NCBI GenBank assembly: GCA_036519295.1
Contig: DATDLN010000076.1
Location: 1-10,690 of the forward strand
Length of the DNA stretch: 10,690 nt
Reading direction: 5' to 3'
Source: JACVRW01 sp036519295
Lineage (GTDB): Bacteria > Actinomycetota > Thermoleophilia > Solirubrobacterales > Thermoleophilaceae
In this document: piece after piece, positions 1-5,977 of the stretch
Position numbering within the stretch: position 1 is the first letter of the stretch
Layout: each line of letters begins with the position of its first letter
Made by a program: the position numbers and the translations under genes
Notes under the pieces: model-generated
Database searches by the model: none
What the model saw: the letters and a program-made list of their open reading frames with translations, nothing else
What the model was told of the DNA's origin: nothing

Positions 1-363
1 CAGGGCCGAGATCACGGTCGTGATCGCCGCGAGCCCGACCGTCACCAGTACGCCGTCCCACACTCCGTCGAGGTGAGCGCGCGGCAGGATCTGCACGGCG
101 AGAGCCACCAGCGCCCCGTTCAGGGCGAGGGCGGCGAGCCCCAGGGTGAGAACGCTCAACGGAAGCGCCAGGCGGGCGAGTGTCGGCCACACGAGCGCGT
201 TGAGGACGCCCACCAGCGCGGCCATCGAGAGAGCCGAGCCCGGACCGTCGAGCGTGAAGCCCCGAATGATCTCCGACAGCAGGAGCAGCGCGCCGGCATC
301 GATCAGCAGCACGATCGCCGCACGTATGACCAGTGAGATCCGCACACGGGGAGCATGCCGCAT
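1..363 (-). CDS. Phage_holin_4_2-type four-helix membrane protein, C-terminus cut by window edge
   Basis: The frame is open from the start codon to base 1, giving 121 visible codons of an integral membrane protein. Four hydrophobic stretches are seen at about residues 10-30, 44-60, 66-92 and 102-121. The motifs GVLNALVWPTL (51-61) and LPLSVLTLGL (67-76) are typical of the 'mycobacterial 4-TMS phage holin superfamily IV' domain (PF04020). Despite the family name these are usually chromosomal membrane proteins of unknown function. In some actinobacteria this domain is followed by a phosphodiesterase/alkaline-phosphatase-like domain; whether that is so here lies outside the window. The start could be ATG at 363 or an in-frame ATG two codons upstream at 369; no Shine-Dalgarno sequence decides between them. 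It is divergent from the transporter remnant that starts at 413. Confidence 0.8.
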   Translation of the reverse strand, partial: MRHAPRVRISLVIRAAIVLLIDAGALLLLSEIIRGFTLDGPGSALSMAALVGVLNALVWPTLARLALPLSVLTLGLAALALNGALVALAVQILPRAHLDGVWDGVLVTVGLAAITTVISAL

Positions 364-398
364 CGGCATGACGCCGCTGCACGGTCCGACCCCGCGAC

Positions 399-404
399 TA
401 CGCT
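399..404 (+). promoter_or_regulatory. Possible -10 element (TACGCT) for a leaderless transcript
   Basis: TACGCT fits the actinobacterial TANNNT -10 consensus and lies 8 bp before the GTG at 413. No Shine-Dalgarno sequence precedes that GTG, so a leaderless mRNA starting at or next to the GTG is plausible. A CTGCAC hexamer at 377-382, 16 bp upstream, is only a weak -35 candidate. The element would be the surviving promoter of the now damaged transporter gene. Confidence 0.35.
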
Positions 405-412
405 GGCCACCG

Positions 413-736
413 GTGAGCGTCACCCCCGTTCCGCGGGAGCAACCGTCCATCCGCGCGATTCTGCGGGTCGTCGTCACCTTCGTCCTGAGCGCCCTCGCGC
501 TTGTCCTGGTGGGCGCCACGCTGGGCGCTGTGATCGTCGGCGCCGTGACGCTGTTCATGGACTTCCCTACGGTCACCATCATCTGGGCGATCTTCGCGAA
601 CGCCTACCAGCAGTTCGAGAACTACGTCGTCCAGCCGAGGATCCAGAGCAGGGCGGTGTCGCTCGACCCGTTCGTCGTGGTCATCGCGGCGAATCTCGAC
701 TACCGGCGCGCGGCGGCGGCGGAGGCTCTTCCGTAG
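413..736 (+). pseudogene. AI-2E/PerM-family transporter remnant with internal and C-terminal deletions
   Basis: The 107 codons from GTG 413 encode two recognisable pieces of an AI-2E family transporter (PF01594). Residues 1-33 look like the cytoplasmic N-terminus and first helix of the family (SIRAILRVVVTFVLSALALV). Residue 34 onward (GATLGAVIVG...) matches a late part of the family, including the hallmark region with QQFENYVVQP (65-74) and RAVSLDPFVVV. Full-length members are about 350 residues or more, so roughly 200 residues between the pieces are missing. After the string VVVIAA (about 93) the expected glycine-rich helix is replaced by NLDYRRAAAAEALP and a TAG, so the C-terminal region is also lost. 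I infer two deletions that leave a non-functional membrane fragment. A small functional derivative is possible but unlikely. The next gene starts 2 bp after its stop. Confidence 0.75.
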
Positions 737-738
737 GC

Positions 739-804
739 GTGCTGGTCGAGCATCGCGGAGCCCGCCCGCTCATCGACGCCTCGGCGTGGGTGGCCCCGTA
801 GGCG
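739..804 (+). pseudogene. 5' part of the gamma-carbonic-anhydrase-like gene, ended by in-frame TAG
   Basis: From GTG 739 the same frame as the gene at 805 encodes 20 residues, VLVEHRGARPLIDASAWVAP, and then TAG at 799-801. These residues match the normal N-terminus of this hexapeptide family, where a motif like SAWVAP is directly followed by a variable residue and then AVVxGDV. Here the sequence after the TAG reads AVIVGDV, so the reading frame and spacing are intact and only one codon is wrong. TAG also ends other genes in this window (at 736, 1329, 6681 and 7424), so codon reassignment is unlikely. The simplest explanations are a nonsense mutation or a sequencing or assembly error. Confidence 0.7.
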
Positions 805-1329
805 GTGATCGTGGGCGACGTCAGGGTCGGATCGGACTCGCGCGTCCTCTGGAATGCGGTCGTCACCGCGGAGGACGGCCGCGTCGAGCTCGGCGCCCGG
901 TGCGTGGTCATGGAACACGCGTTGATCCGCGCCCGCGGCGACCACCCGGTGTTGGTCGGAGACGACGTGCTGATCGGCCCGCACGCACATGTCAACGGAG
1001 CCCGGCTTGGCGACGGCGTGTTCATTGCGACGGGGGCATCGCTCTTTCCTGGTGCCGTCCTCGGCGGCGGCGCGAGCGTGGCGATCAACGCCGTGGTGCA
1101 CGTGAACAGCGCGCTGCCCGCGGGTGAACGCGTGCCGATCGGTTGGGTCGCCGTCGGCGACCCAACCGAGCTGCTGCCGCCGGATCGCGCGGAGGAGATC
1201 CGTGCGAGGCTCGAGGAGCTCGACCTCTTCACCACCGTATACGGAGTTCCGCGCGCCGCCGGGGCGACGGAGCGAATGCGGCGCCAGGCGTCCTGGTTCG
1301 GCGCCCACCGGGAGGACAGGGTGCTGTAG
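805..1329 (+). CDS. Gamma-carbonic-anhydrase-like hexapeptide (left-handed beta-helix) protein, N-terminally interrupted
   Basis: The 174-codon open frame begins at GTG 805, just after the in-frame TAG at 799-801. It carries hexapeptide repeats of the LbetaH fold over about residues 2-118 (IVGDVR, VGDDVLIGP, LGDGVFIATGA) and ends with the family motif VPIGWVAVGDP (110-120), followed by a helical tail. The intact gene would start at 739 and be 196 codons plus the stop position. In catalytic gamma carbonic anhydrases the loop IGHxxxxHG supplies zinc histidines. Here the equivalent is IGPHAHVNG (57-65), with Pro and Asn at those two positions, although H60 and H62 are close by. The protein is therefore more likely a non-catalytic or altered-metal member. 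Translation from 805 would need reinitiation; no good Shine-Dalgarno sequence is seen. It converges on the peptidoglycan hydrolase gene. Confidence 0.8.
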   Translation: MIVGDVRVGSDSRVLWNAVVTAEDGRVELGARCVVMEHALIRARGDHPVLVGDDVLIGPHAHVNGARLGDGVFIATGASLFPGAVLGGGASVAINAVVHVNSALPAGERVPIGWVAVGDPTELLPPDRAEEIRARLEELDLFTTVYGVPRAAGATERMRRQASWFGAHREDRVL

Positions 1330-1358
1330 GCGCCGTGCCCAGCCCTGGCGCACGCTCC

Positions 1359-1443
1359 GCTGGTCCGCCGCGGGGCTTCGCGGTGTCCTCGACAAGCCAC
1401 GGACTTCGTGGTCCCGGCAGGACGGTCCGGCCGGCGGACCAGC
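1359..1443. terminator. Inverted repeats between convergent genes, possible bidirectional terminator
   Basis: A perfect 12-bp inverted repeat, GCTGGTCCGCCG at 1359-1370 and CGGCGGACCAGC at 1432-1443, brackets about 60 bp. Inside it is a smaller hairpin, CCACG (1397-1401) and CGTGG (1407-1411). The whole lies in the 127-bp gap between two convergent genes, where termination is needed in both directions. No T-run follows either arm, so a canonical intrinsic terminator cannot be claimed. It could also be a decayed repeat element. Confidence 0.35.
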
Positions 1444-1456
1444 CGGGGGCACGGAC

Positions 1457-2749
1457 CTAACGCACGCTTGCCGGCTCCGGCAGACGCTCGAGGCGCCGCC
1501 GGTAGACGTCCATCACGGCGCGTGGGAAGTCGCCGTGGGTCTGGTTGCGAAGGCGCGGCACCCGCTCGCGGTGGAAGGGGCTCGAGCGGTTCTCGTTGTG
1601 GCCGATGACGTTCCGGGTCGAGATTCCGTAGCGCCCCTGGAGCATGCGCGTCAATCGCAGCGAGGCCGTCAGCTGGCGGCGGTTCCCGAGCACCTGGGCG
1701 TCGCTTTGGCCCACGTGCTCGATACCGATCGCGGTCCAGTTCAGGCCCACGGTGTGGCGGCACATGATCTTGGTCGAGACGAGCTGGTAGATCGTCCCGT
1801 CGCGGTCGATCACGTAGTGGGAGCAGACGCCCGGCAGCTCGTGGAGCTCGGGGTCGGGGGCGTCCGTGGCGAAGTAGCTGTAGACCGGCGCGAAGCTGTC
1901 TGTGGCCGTGTAGTGCTCCACGATCACTCGCGGCCGCCGGAGCCGGTAGTCGTCGATGCCGTAGTGGCGCAGGGCGTACTGGCGCATCTCTTCCTTGCGC
2001 CGCTCGCCGAACGGAATGGGGCGCTGCACAACGGGCGGCGGCGCCACCGCGCGAGCGAGCGCCCGCACCGCCCCCGCGTGGCGGGCGACGTCGGCGCCGG
2101 AGAGACGCCCGCCCGGAAGCTCGACCACGAAGGCGGTGTCACCGCGGAAGCGGTCGTTCTGCCACGAGATCGCTGTGCCCGGCAGCGGCCCGAGCGCCCG
2201 GCGCGGGAGCCCGCTCGTGCGCGAGTACAGCCGCTCGAGCCGCGGATCGCCCCCGCCCGGCACGACGATGCGCAGCGCCTGGTGGTACCAGAGCGTTACG
2301 CGCGGGCGCTCCCGCTCGATGAACCCCGCCAGCGCCTGCGACTCCGGCTCCGAGAGCGGACCCGATCCGGACTCGTACGTCCCGTCGAGCGGCTTCCAGC
2401 CGAAGGCGAAGTTGCGGTTGAGATCGACGCCGTGCGCGTTCTGGCGCGTTCCCGCCGCGGAACCGTCGGGGTTTGCGTCGCTCACGAGCCAGAAGGCCGT
2501 GCCGCGCGGCGGCCCGCCGCGCCGCAGGCGCGCCACCACGGCCTTGCCGGCCGGCTCGTTGCCGTGCACGGACCCGACCGCCAACAGCTTCACGCGCGCG
2601 CGAGGGCTTCCGACGAGTTGCGCACGGATCGGGCGGTCCTGGGCGGAGTGGCCGAGGACGAGCGAGCGCTCGGCCGCCGGCCCCGGGGGCGCCGGCGTGG
2701 ATGCGACCGAGGCCGCGGCAAGGCCCGCGAGGGCCACCGAGAGGAACAC
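1457..2749 (-). CDS. Secreted bifunctional peptidoglycan hydrolase: M14 carboxypeptidase fused to amidase_2
   Basis: The 430-residue protein has three parts. Residues 1-26 form a hydrophobic export signal ending near an Ala-rich cleavage region, with no basic n-region. Residues 28-235 are an M14 zinc carboxypeptidase: H62-G-N-E65 (zinc HxxE), ANPDG (92-96), DLNRNF (109-114), third zinc ligand H156 in WYHQ, and E210 in VVELPGG as the catalytic glutamate. Residues 250-420 are an N-acetylmuramoyl-L-alanine amidase (amidase_2/PGRP fold): H279 in VEHYTAT, SHYVIDRDG (310-318), IGIEHVG (341-347), GHNE (383-386) and THGDF (404-408), which supplies the last zinc ligand. It should cut both the sugar-peptide bond and peptide bonds of muropeptides outside the membrane. 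An in-frame TGA at 2765-2767 forces the start to GTG 2749. There is no Shine-Dalgarno sequence; a -10 element lies 6 bp upstream, so the mRNA is probably leaderless. Confidence 0.88.
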   Translation of the reverse strand: MFLSVALAGLAAASVASTPAPPGPAAERSLVLGHSAQDRPIRAQLVGSPRARVKLLAVGSVHGNEPAGKAVVARLRRGGPPRGTAFWLVSDANPDGSAAGTRQNAHGVDLNRNFAFGWKPLDGTYESGSGPLSEPESQALAGFIERERPRVTLWYHQALRIVVPGGGDPRLERLYSRTSGLPRRALGPLPGTAISWQNDRFRGDTAFVVELPGGRLSGADVARHAGAVRALARAVAPPPVVQRPIPFGERRKEEMRQYALRHYGIDDYRLRRPRVIVEHYTATDSFAPVYSYFATDAPDPELHELPGVCSHYVIDRDGTIYQLVSTKIMCRHTVGLNWTAIGIEHVGQSDAQVLGNRRQLTASLRLTRMLQGRYGISTRNVIGHNENRSSPFHRERVPRLRNQTHGDFPRAVMDVYRRRLERLPEPASVR

Positions 2750-2755
2750 GCGCCG

Positions 2756-2761
2756 AGTGTA
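2756..2761 (-). promoter_or_regulatory. -10 element (TACACT) of the peptidoglycan hydrolase gene
   Basis: Read on the minus strand the hexamer is TACACT, a good TANNNT -10. It ends 6 bp before the GTG at 2749, which places the transcription start at or next to the start codon. The gene has no Shine-Dalgarno sequence, in agreement with leaderless translation. No convincing -35 is visible. Its TA (2760-2761) is shared with the plus-strand -10. Confidence 0.55.
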
Positions 2762-2765
2762 GGGT
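2760..2765 (+). promoter_or_regulatory. -10 element (TAGGGT) of the ribonuclease D gene
   Basis: TAGGGT fits TANNNT and lies 7 bp before the GTG at 2773, the expected distance from a -10 to a transcription start. The gene has no Shine-Dalgarno sequence. The element overlaps the divergent -10 by the self-complementary TA step at 2760-2761, so the two promoters probably compete for RNA polymerase. No clear -35 is seen. Confidence 0.5.
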
Positions 2766-2772
2766 CAAGCGG

Positions 2773-3927
2773 GTGATCGCCGACCTCGCCGCGCGCGCCA
2801 CCGAGCATGGGCGGCTCGCGATCGACACCGAGTTCGTGTCGGAGCGCCGCTACCAGGCGCTCCTCTGTCTAGCCCAGGTGGCCGTGCCGGACCCCGGCGC
2901 GCGCGACGGCGTGCGCACCGAGGTGCTCGACCCGCTCGAGGGCGAGATCGACGCGGCGCCGCTCGCTGCCGTGCTCGCCGACCCGGCGGTTGAGCTCGTC
3001 GTCCACGCGGGGCGCCAGGACGTCGCGATCCTGCGCAGGAGCTGGGCGACCGAGATCAGGAACGTGTTCGACACGCAGGTGGCCGCGGGCTTTCTCGGCT
3101 TCGGCAATCAGGAGGGCTACGAGTCGCTGGTGCGCAAGGTGCTGCGGGTGCGGCTCCGGGGAAGCGAGGGCTTTACCCGCTGGGATCGCCGCCCCCTCAC
3201 GGCGCAGCAGCTCGAGTACGCCGGCGACGACGCCCGCCTCCTGCTGGCGCTCGGCGACGAGCTCGAACGGAGGCTCGTGGAACGCGAACGGCTCGACTGG
3301 GCGCGGGAGGAGTGCCGGGCGCTCGAGGAGGTGAGCGACGAGCGCGATCCCGATCGCGTATACGAGCGCCTGCCCCGTCTCGGCCGCTTGAGCGAGAGGG
3401 GGCGCGCGATCGCCCGAGAGCTGGTCGAGTGGCGCGAGGAAGCTGCCCGGAGAATGGACCGTCCGGCGGGATTCGTGCTGCCCGACCAGGCGTTGATGGA
3501 GCTCGCCCGCCGCGGCCCTGGCAGCCGCGAGGGGCTCGAGCAGATCCGCGGCCTTCCGCCGCAGACGCTCCATCGCCGGGGCGACCGCCTGCTTCAGGCG
3601 ATCGAGCGCGGCCGCCGGCGCACGCCGCCACCACCGCCGCCCGAGCCCCCCGCCCGCGATCCGGCCGACGCACCGCTTGTCTCGCTGGCGCAGGCACTGG
3701 TTCGCCAGCGTTCGATGGAATCGGGGGTGGCCGTCGAGCTGATCGCCACCCAGTCGGAGCTCAGCGCATTGGTGAGCGCCCTGCTCCGCGGCGAGGACGG
3801 CGACCGTCTGCGCGTCACTCACGGCTGGCGCCGCGAGCTGGTGGGCGAGGAGCTGCGCGAGCTGGTGGCCGGCCGCCGCAGCCTCGCCGTGGGGTCGGAC
3901 GGGCGCCTGGTCGTGCGCGAGACCTGA
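2773..3927 (+). CDS. rnd: Ribonuclease D (DEDDy 3'-5' exonuclease with HRDC domain)
   Basis: The 384-residue protein has the usual RNase D layout. The exonuclease domain (about 1-175) carries DTE (D18, E20), D83 in HAGRQDVAIL, and Y149 and D153 in YAGDDARLL, which are the four metal-binding acids and the tyrosine of the DEDDy class. The RRPLTAQQLEYA block (139-150) is also typical. An HRDC domain follows at about 206-280 (LVEWREEAARRMDRP...). After a proline-rich linker (284-293) comes a second HRDC-like extension (300-384) with GWRRELVG (351-358), as in many actinobacterial members. The enzyme trims 3' ends of structured RNAs such as tRNA precursors in the cytoplasm. The start is GTG 2773, right where the family homology begins. 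A longer open frame upstream (from 2473) lies antisense to the hydrolase and is not coding. The mRNA is probably leaderless. Confidence 0.93.
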   Translation: MIADLAARATEHGRLAIDTEFVSERRYQALLCLAQVAVPDPGARDGVRTEVLDPLEGEIDAAPLAAVLADPAVELVVHAGRQDVAILRRSWATEIRNVFDTQVAAGFLGFGNQEGYESLVRKVLRVRLRGSEGFTRWDRRPLTAQQLEYAGDDARLLLALGDELERRLVERERLDWAREECRALEEVSDERDPDRVYERLPRLGRLSERGRAIARELVEWREEAARRMDRPAGFVLPDQALMELARRGPGSREGLEQIRGLPPQTLHRRGDRLLQAIERGRRRTPPPPPPEPPARDPADAPLVSLAQALVRQRSMESGVAVELIATQSELSALVSALLRGEDGDRLRVTHGWRRELVGEELRELVAGRRSLAVGSDGRLVVRET

Positions 3928-3972
3928 GCCTGAACGGAGCGTGTCTATTGGACGCCTGCGCGCCACAGGTCG

Positions 3973-5187
3973 TCAGCTGGCTCCAGGAGCGAAACGCTTG
4001 GCGGGAACCGCCTCGAGCTGCTCGGCAAGTGACTCGAACAGGTCCGCGATCTCGTCGGCATAGTGGCTAGGCAGGTCCTGCGGTGGCACGCCCTGGCGCA
4101 TGGCGTCCTGGAGCACCGCCCGCTTGGGTATGTGCGGCTCCAGGACTCGCGAACCGAAGACCTCCTCGACCTCGGCGACGCTGCGTTTGTGCTCGGCGGT
4201 GGTCTCGACGCGGTTCAGCACGACTCCGCCGAGGGCCAGCGATGGGTTGCGTCCGGCTGATACGTCTTGCATCGTGTCGACGAGCTCGTCGATCGCCTGA
4301 AGCGCCAGATAGCTCGGCTCGGTGACGACGAGCGCGCGGGACACCGCGCCCAGTGCCTCGTGCGTGAGAAAGCCGAGGCTCGGCGGACAATCGATCAGCA
4401 TGAGGTCGTAATCGCCGACCGCGTCCAGCTGCTCGGCGAGCACACCCTCCTCGCGGCCGTCGCGCTGGGTCTCGGCGGAGCGCAGGGCCCGTGACGAGGG
4501 TGCGAGGTCCAGCCCCCACCCCGTCGGAACGATGGTGGCGTCGAGCGAGCAGGAGGCGGGGTTCAGCATGGCGTCCGCCACGGTCTGGCGATCCGAGGCC
4601 CCCCGCGCGAGGACCGTGGTGGCCGAGGCCTGCGGGTCGAGATCGACGACGAGCACCCGCCTACCCCGACGGACCGCTGCCACGCCCGCGGTGAGCGAGA
4701 CGGTCGTCTTTCCCACACCGCCCTTCTGGTTCACGACCGCGTAGCTGCAGGCTCGCCGACTCTTCGGCGGACCGTGTGAGCGAGCCCGGCGCGGCGCGAC
4801 CGGCACCTCCGGTGCCGCGGCGAGTGCGGGCTCGGTCGCCAGCGCCCCGCGCCTGCCGGCCTTCGCCCTGGTGAACCGACGGCCGGCGACGCCGAGCGCG
4901 AGCAGAGCGGCCGAGCCCATCGCCACCATGAGTACGAGTATCCACCTGCTGGCGCCCGTGTCGGCGGACGGATCGCGCACGGGCGCCTGGGCGGAAGGAG
5001 GCTGAGAGCGCTCCCGGCCGCGGAGCTCTCCCTGGCGGAAGGGATATTCGCGCAGCAGCTCGGTGGGCGGCTGCACGCCGCGTTCGCGGTCACGCTCCTG
5101 TCCCGACGCCGCCTCGGCGCCGATTGCGGCCGGCGCGCAGATCACCAGCGCCACGACCAATTGAACAGCTAGGCTCCGGCGGGCCAT
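3973..5187 (-). CDS. Membrane-anchored ParA-family ATPase
   Basis: The 404-residue protein starts with an export signal or first helix (about 5-27, LAVQLVVALVICAPAAIGAEA). It continues with a charged Pro/Arg-rich segment (28-80), a membrane helix (82-102), an Arg/Lys-rich stretch (103-113), and then a complete ParA/Soj domain (147-395). The deviant Walker A motif is KGGVGKTT (155-162) with the ParA signature Lys155; Walker A' is VVDLDPQAS (180-188); Walker B is LMLIDCPPS (262-270). All key residues are kept, so it should bind and hydrolyse ATP and may dimerise in an ATP-dependent way on DNA or a partner. ParA proteins are normally soluble, so the anchored form is unusual. No parB or parS candidate is seen. 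ATG 5187 overlaps the TGA of the L,D-transpeptidase gene (TGATG), which implies translational coupling. It is distinct from Wzc/CpsD-type kinases because its P-loop is of the ParA type. Confidence 0.88.
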   Translation of the reverse strand: MARRSLAVQLVVALVICAPAAIGAEAASGQERDRERGVQPPTELLREYPFRQGELRGRERSQPPSAQAPVRDPSADTGASRWILVLMVAMGSAALLALGVAGRRFTRAKAGRRGALATEPALAAAPEVPVAPRRARSHGPPKSRRACSYAVVNQKGGVGKTTVSLTAGVAAVRRGRRVLVVDLDPQASATTVLARGASDRQTVADAMLNPASCSLDATIVPTGWGLDLAPSSRALRSAETQRDGREEGVLAEQLDAVGDYDLMLIDCPPSLGFLTHEALGAVSRALVVTEPSYLALQAIDELVDTMQDVSAGRNPSLALGGVVLNRVETTAEHKRSVAEVEEVFGSRVLEPHIPKRAVLQDAMRQGVPPQDLPSHYADEIADLFESLAEQLEAVPAKRFAPGAS

Positions 5188-5963
5188 CAGCGCACCGTCA
5201 GCAGGGTCCCGATGGGCATGAGTCGGGCCAAACGGATGATGTCCGCGTTGGTCATTCGGATGCATCCGTGCGAGACCCGGCCCGGTATCAGGTCCGGCCG
5301 GTCGGTGCCATGTATGCCGACGAACCCGCCGGCGGGCCAGTCGCTGAGGCCTCTCGAGCGAGCGCTGGTCCCGAACGCGATCGGCCCGTAGAACGGGCTC
5401 CGGTACCGGCGGAGCTGATTGCGGACGTAGAAGTGACCGCCCGGCGTGGGCGTCGACTCGGTGCCGACCCCCACCCGGGTCCGGAAGACGGGCCGGCGGC
5501 CGCGCGCCAGGGTGGCCGTCAGCCCCTCGCGGTCGACGACAAGCCGGGTTCGAACCGGGGTGTACCCGCCGAGGACCGAGCGCGGCACCCAACCGCGAGC
5601 GTCGTCTGGGACTGCCGGAAAACGCACTTCCACCCACAGCCTCCCCTCGACACGCTTGGCGTGTCCGAGGACGAGCACGATGTTCGTGGTCCCCTCGGGG
5701 GTCCGCCTCGGAACCTCGCCAGCCGCTTGCGGCTGTGTCGGGCTCACGCGAGCGGAGACCGACTCGCGCACCGGCGCCCAGAACGCGAGGGGATCCCGGC
5801 CGAGCGGAACGTTCCTCGGCGCGAGCGCCGAGCGAGGAGACGGCGGAAGCCCCGGGTCCGCCGACGAAGGACCCGCGGAGCCCTCGAGGAGCACGACCGC
5901 GAGCGCCACGCCGATCAGCACTCCCCCAAGCGCCAAGGCGGCGCCGAGCTCGCTGCGACGCAT
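5187..5963 (-). CDS. L,D-transpeptidase (YkuD domain), membrane-anchored or secreted
   Basis: The 258-residue protein has an N-terminal hydrophobic helix (6-27), a Pro/Ser-rich linker (30-60), an SH3-like region (about 60-135, with WVPRSVLGGYTP) and a YkuD catalytic domain (138-258). The active-site motif is complete: H218 in GIHGTD, and SHGCIRM (231-237) with catalytic C234 and R236. It should form 3-3 cross-links in peptidoglycan or attach molecules to it, outside the membrane. The start is uncertain. ATG 5963 is chosen, but GTG 5981 in the same frame overlaps the TGA of the upstream ferritin-like gene (GTGA) and would add six residues, VRRTRR, enriching the positive n-region. Its stop overlaps the ATG of the ParA gene. 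The placement ties cross-linking of the wall to the anchored ParA. Confidence 0.9.
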   Translation of the reverse strand: MRRSELGAALALGGVLIGVALAVVLLEGSAGPSSADPGLPPSPRSALAPRNVPLGRDPLAFWAPVRESVSARVSPTQPQAAGEVPRRTPEGTTNIVLVLGHAKRVEGRLWVEVRFPAVPDDARGWVPRSVLGGYTPVRTRLVVDREGLTATLARGRRPVFRTRVGVGTESTPTPGGHFYVRNQLRRYRSPFYGPIAFGTSARSRGLSDWPAGGFVGIHGTDRPDLIPGRVSHGCIRMTNADIIRLARLMPIGTLLTVR

Positions 5964-5977
5964 GCGTCTCGTTCGCC

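Noticed and set aside
1..363. Holin-type protein as evidence of a prophage
   Set aside because: This family is mostly chromosomal in actinobacteria despite its name, and no other phage gene is present.
799..801. TAG as a recoded (pyrrolysine-type) codon
   Set aside because: TAG ends several other genes in the window, no downstream recoding structure is evident, and the family normally has an ordinary residue here.
681..1763. Minus-strand open frame (360 codons) across the hexapeptide gene and the convergent gap
   Set aside because: It overlaps two genes with clear homology and shows only low-complexity Pro/Arg/Ser sequence.
1124..2776. Long plus-strand open frame (550 codons) opposite the peptidoglycan hydrolase
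   Set aside because: It is an antisense shadow of a gene with clear domains, its composition is Arg/Ala-rich without any recognisable motif, and open antisense frames are expected at this GC content.
2869..3966. Minus-strand open frame (365 codons) opposite ribonuclease D
   Set aside because: RNase D has all catalytic residues in the plus frame; the antisense product has no domain and is explained by GC bias.
3928..3972. Short CCTG/CAGG stem in the 45-bp convergent gap as a terminator
   Set aside because: The stem is only 4 bp with no T-run; too weak to annotate.
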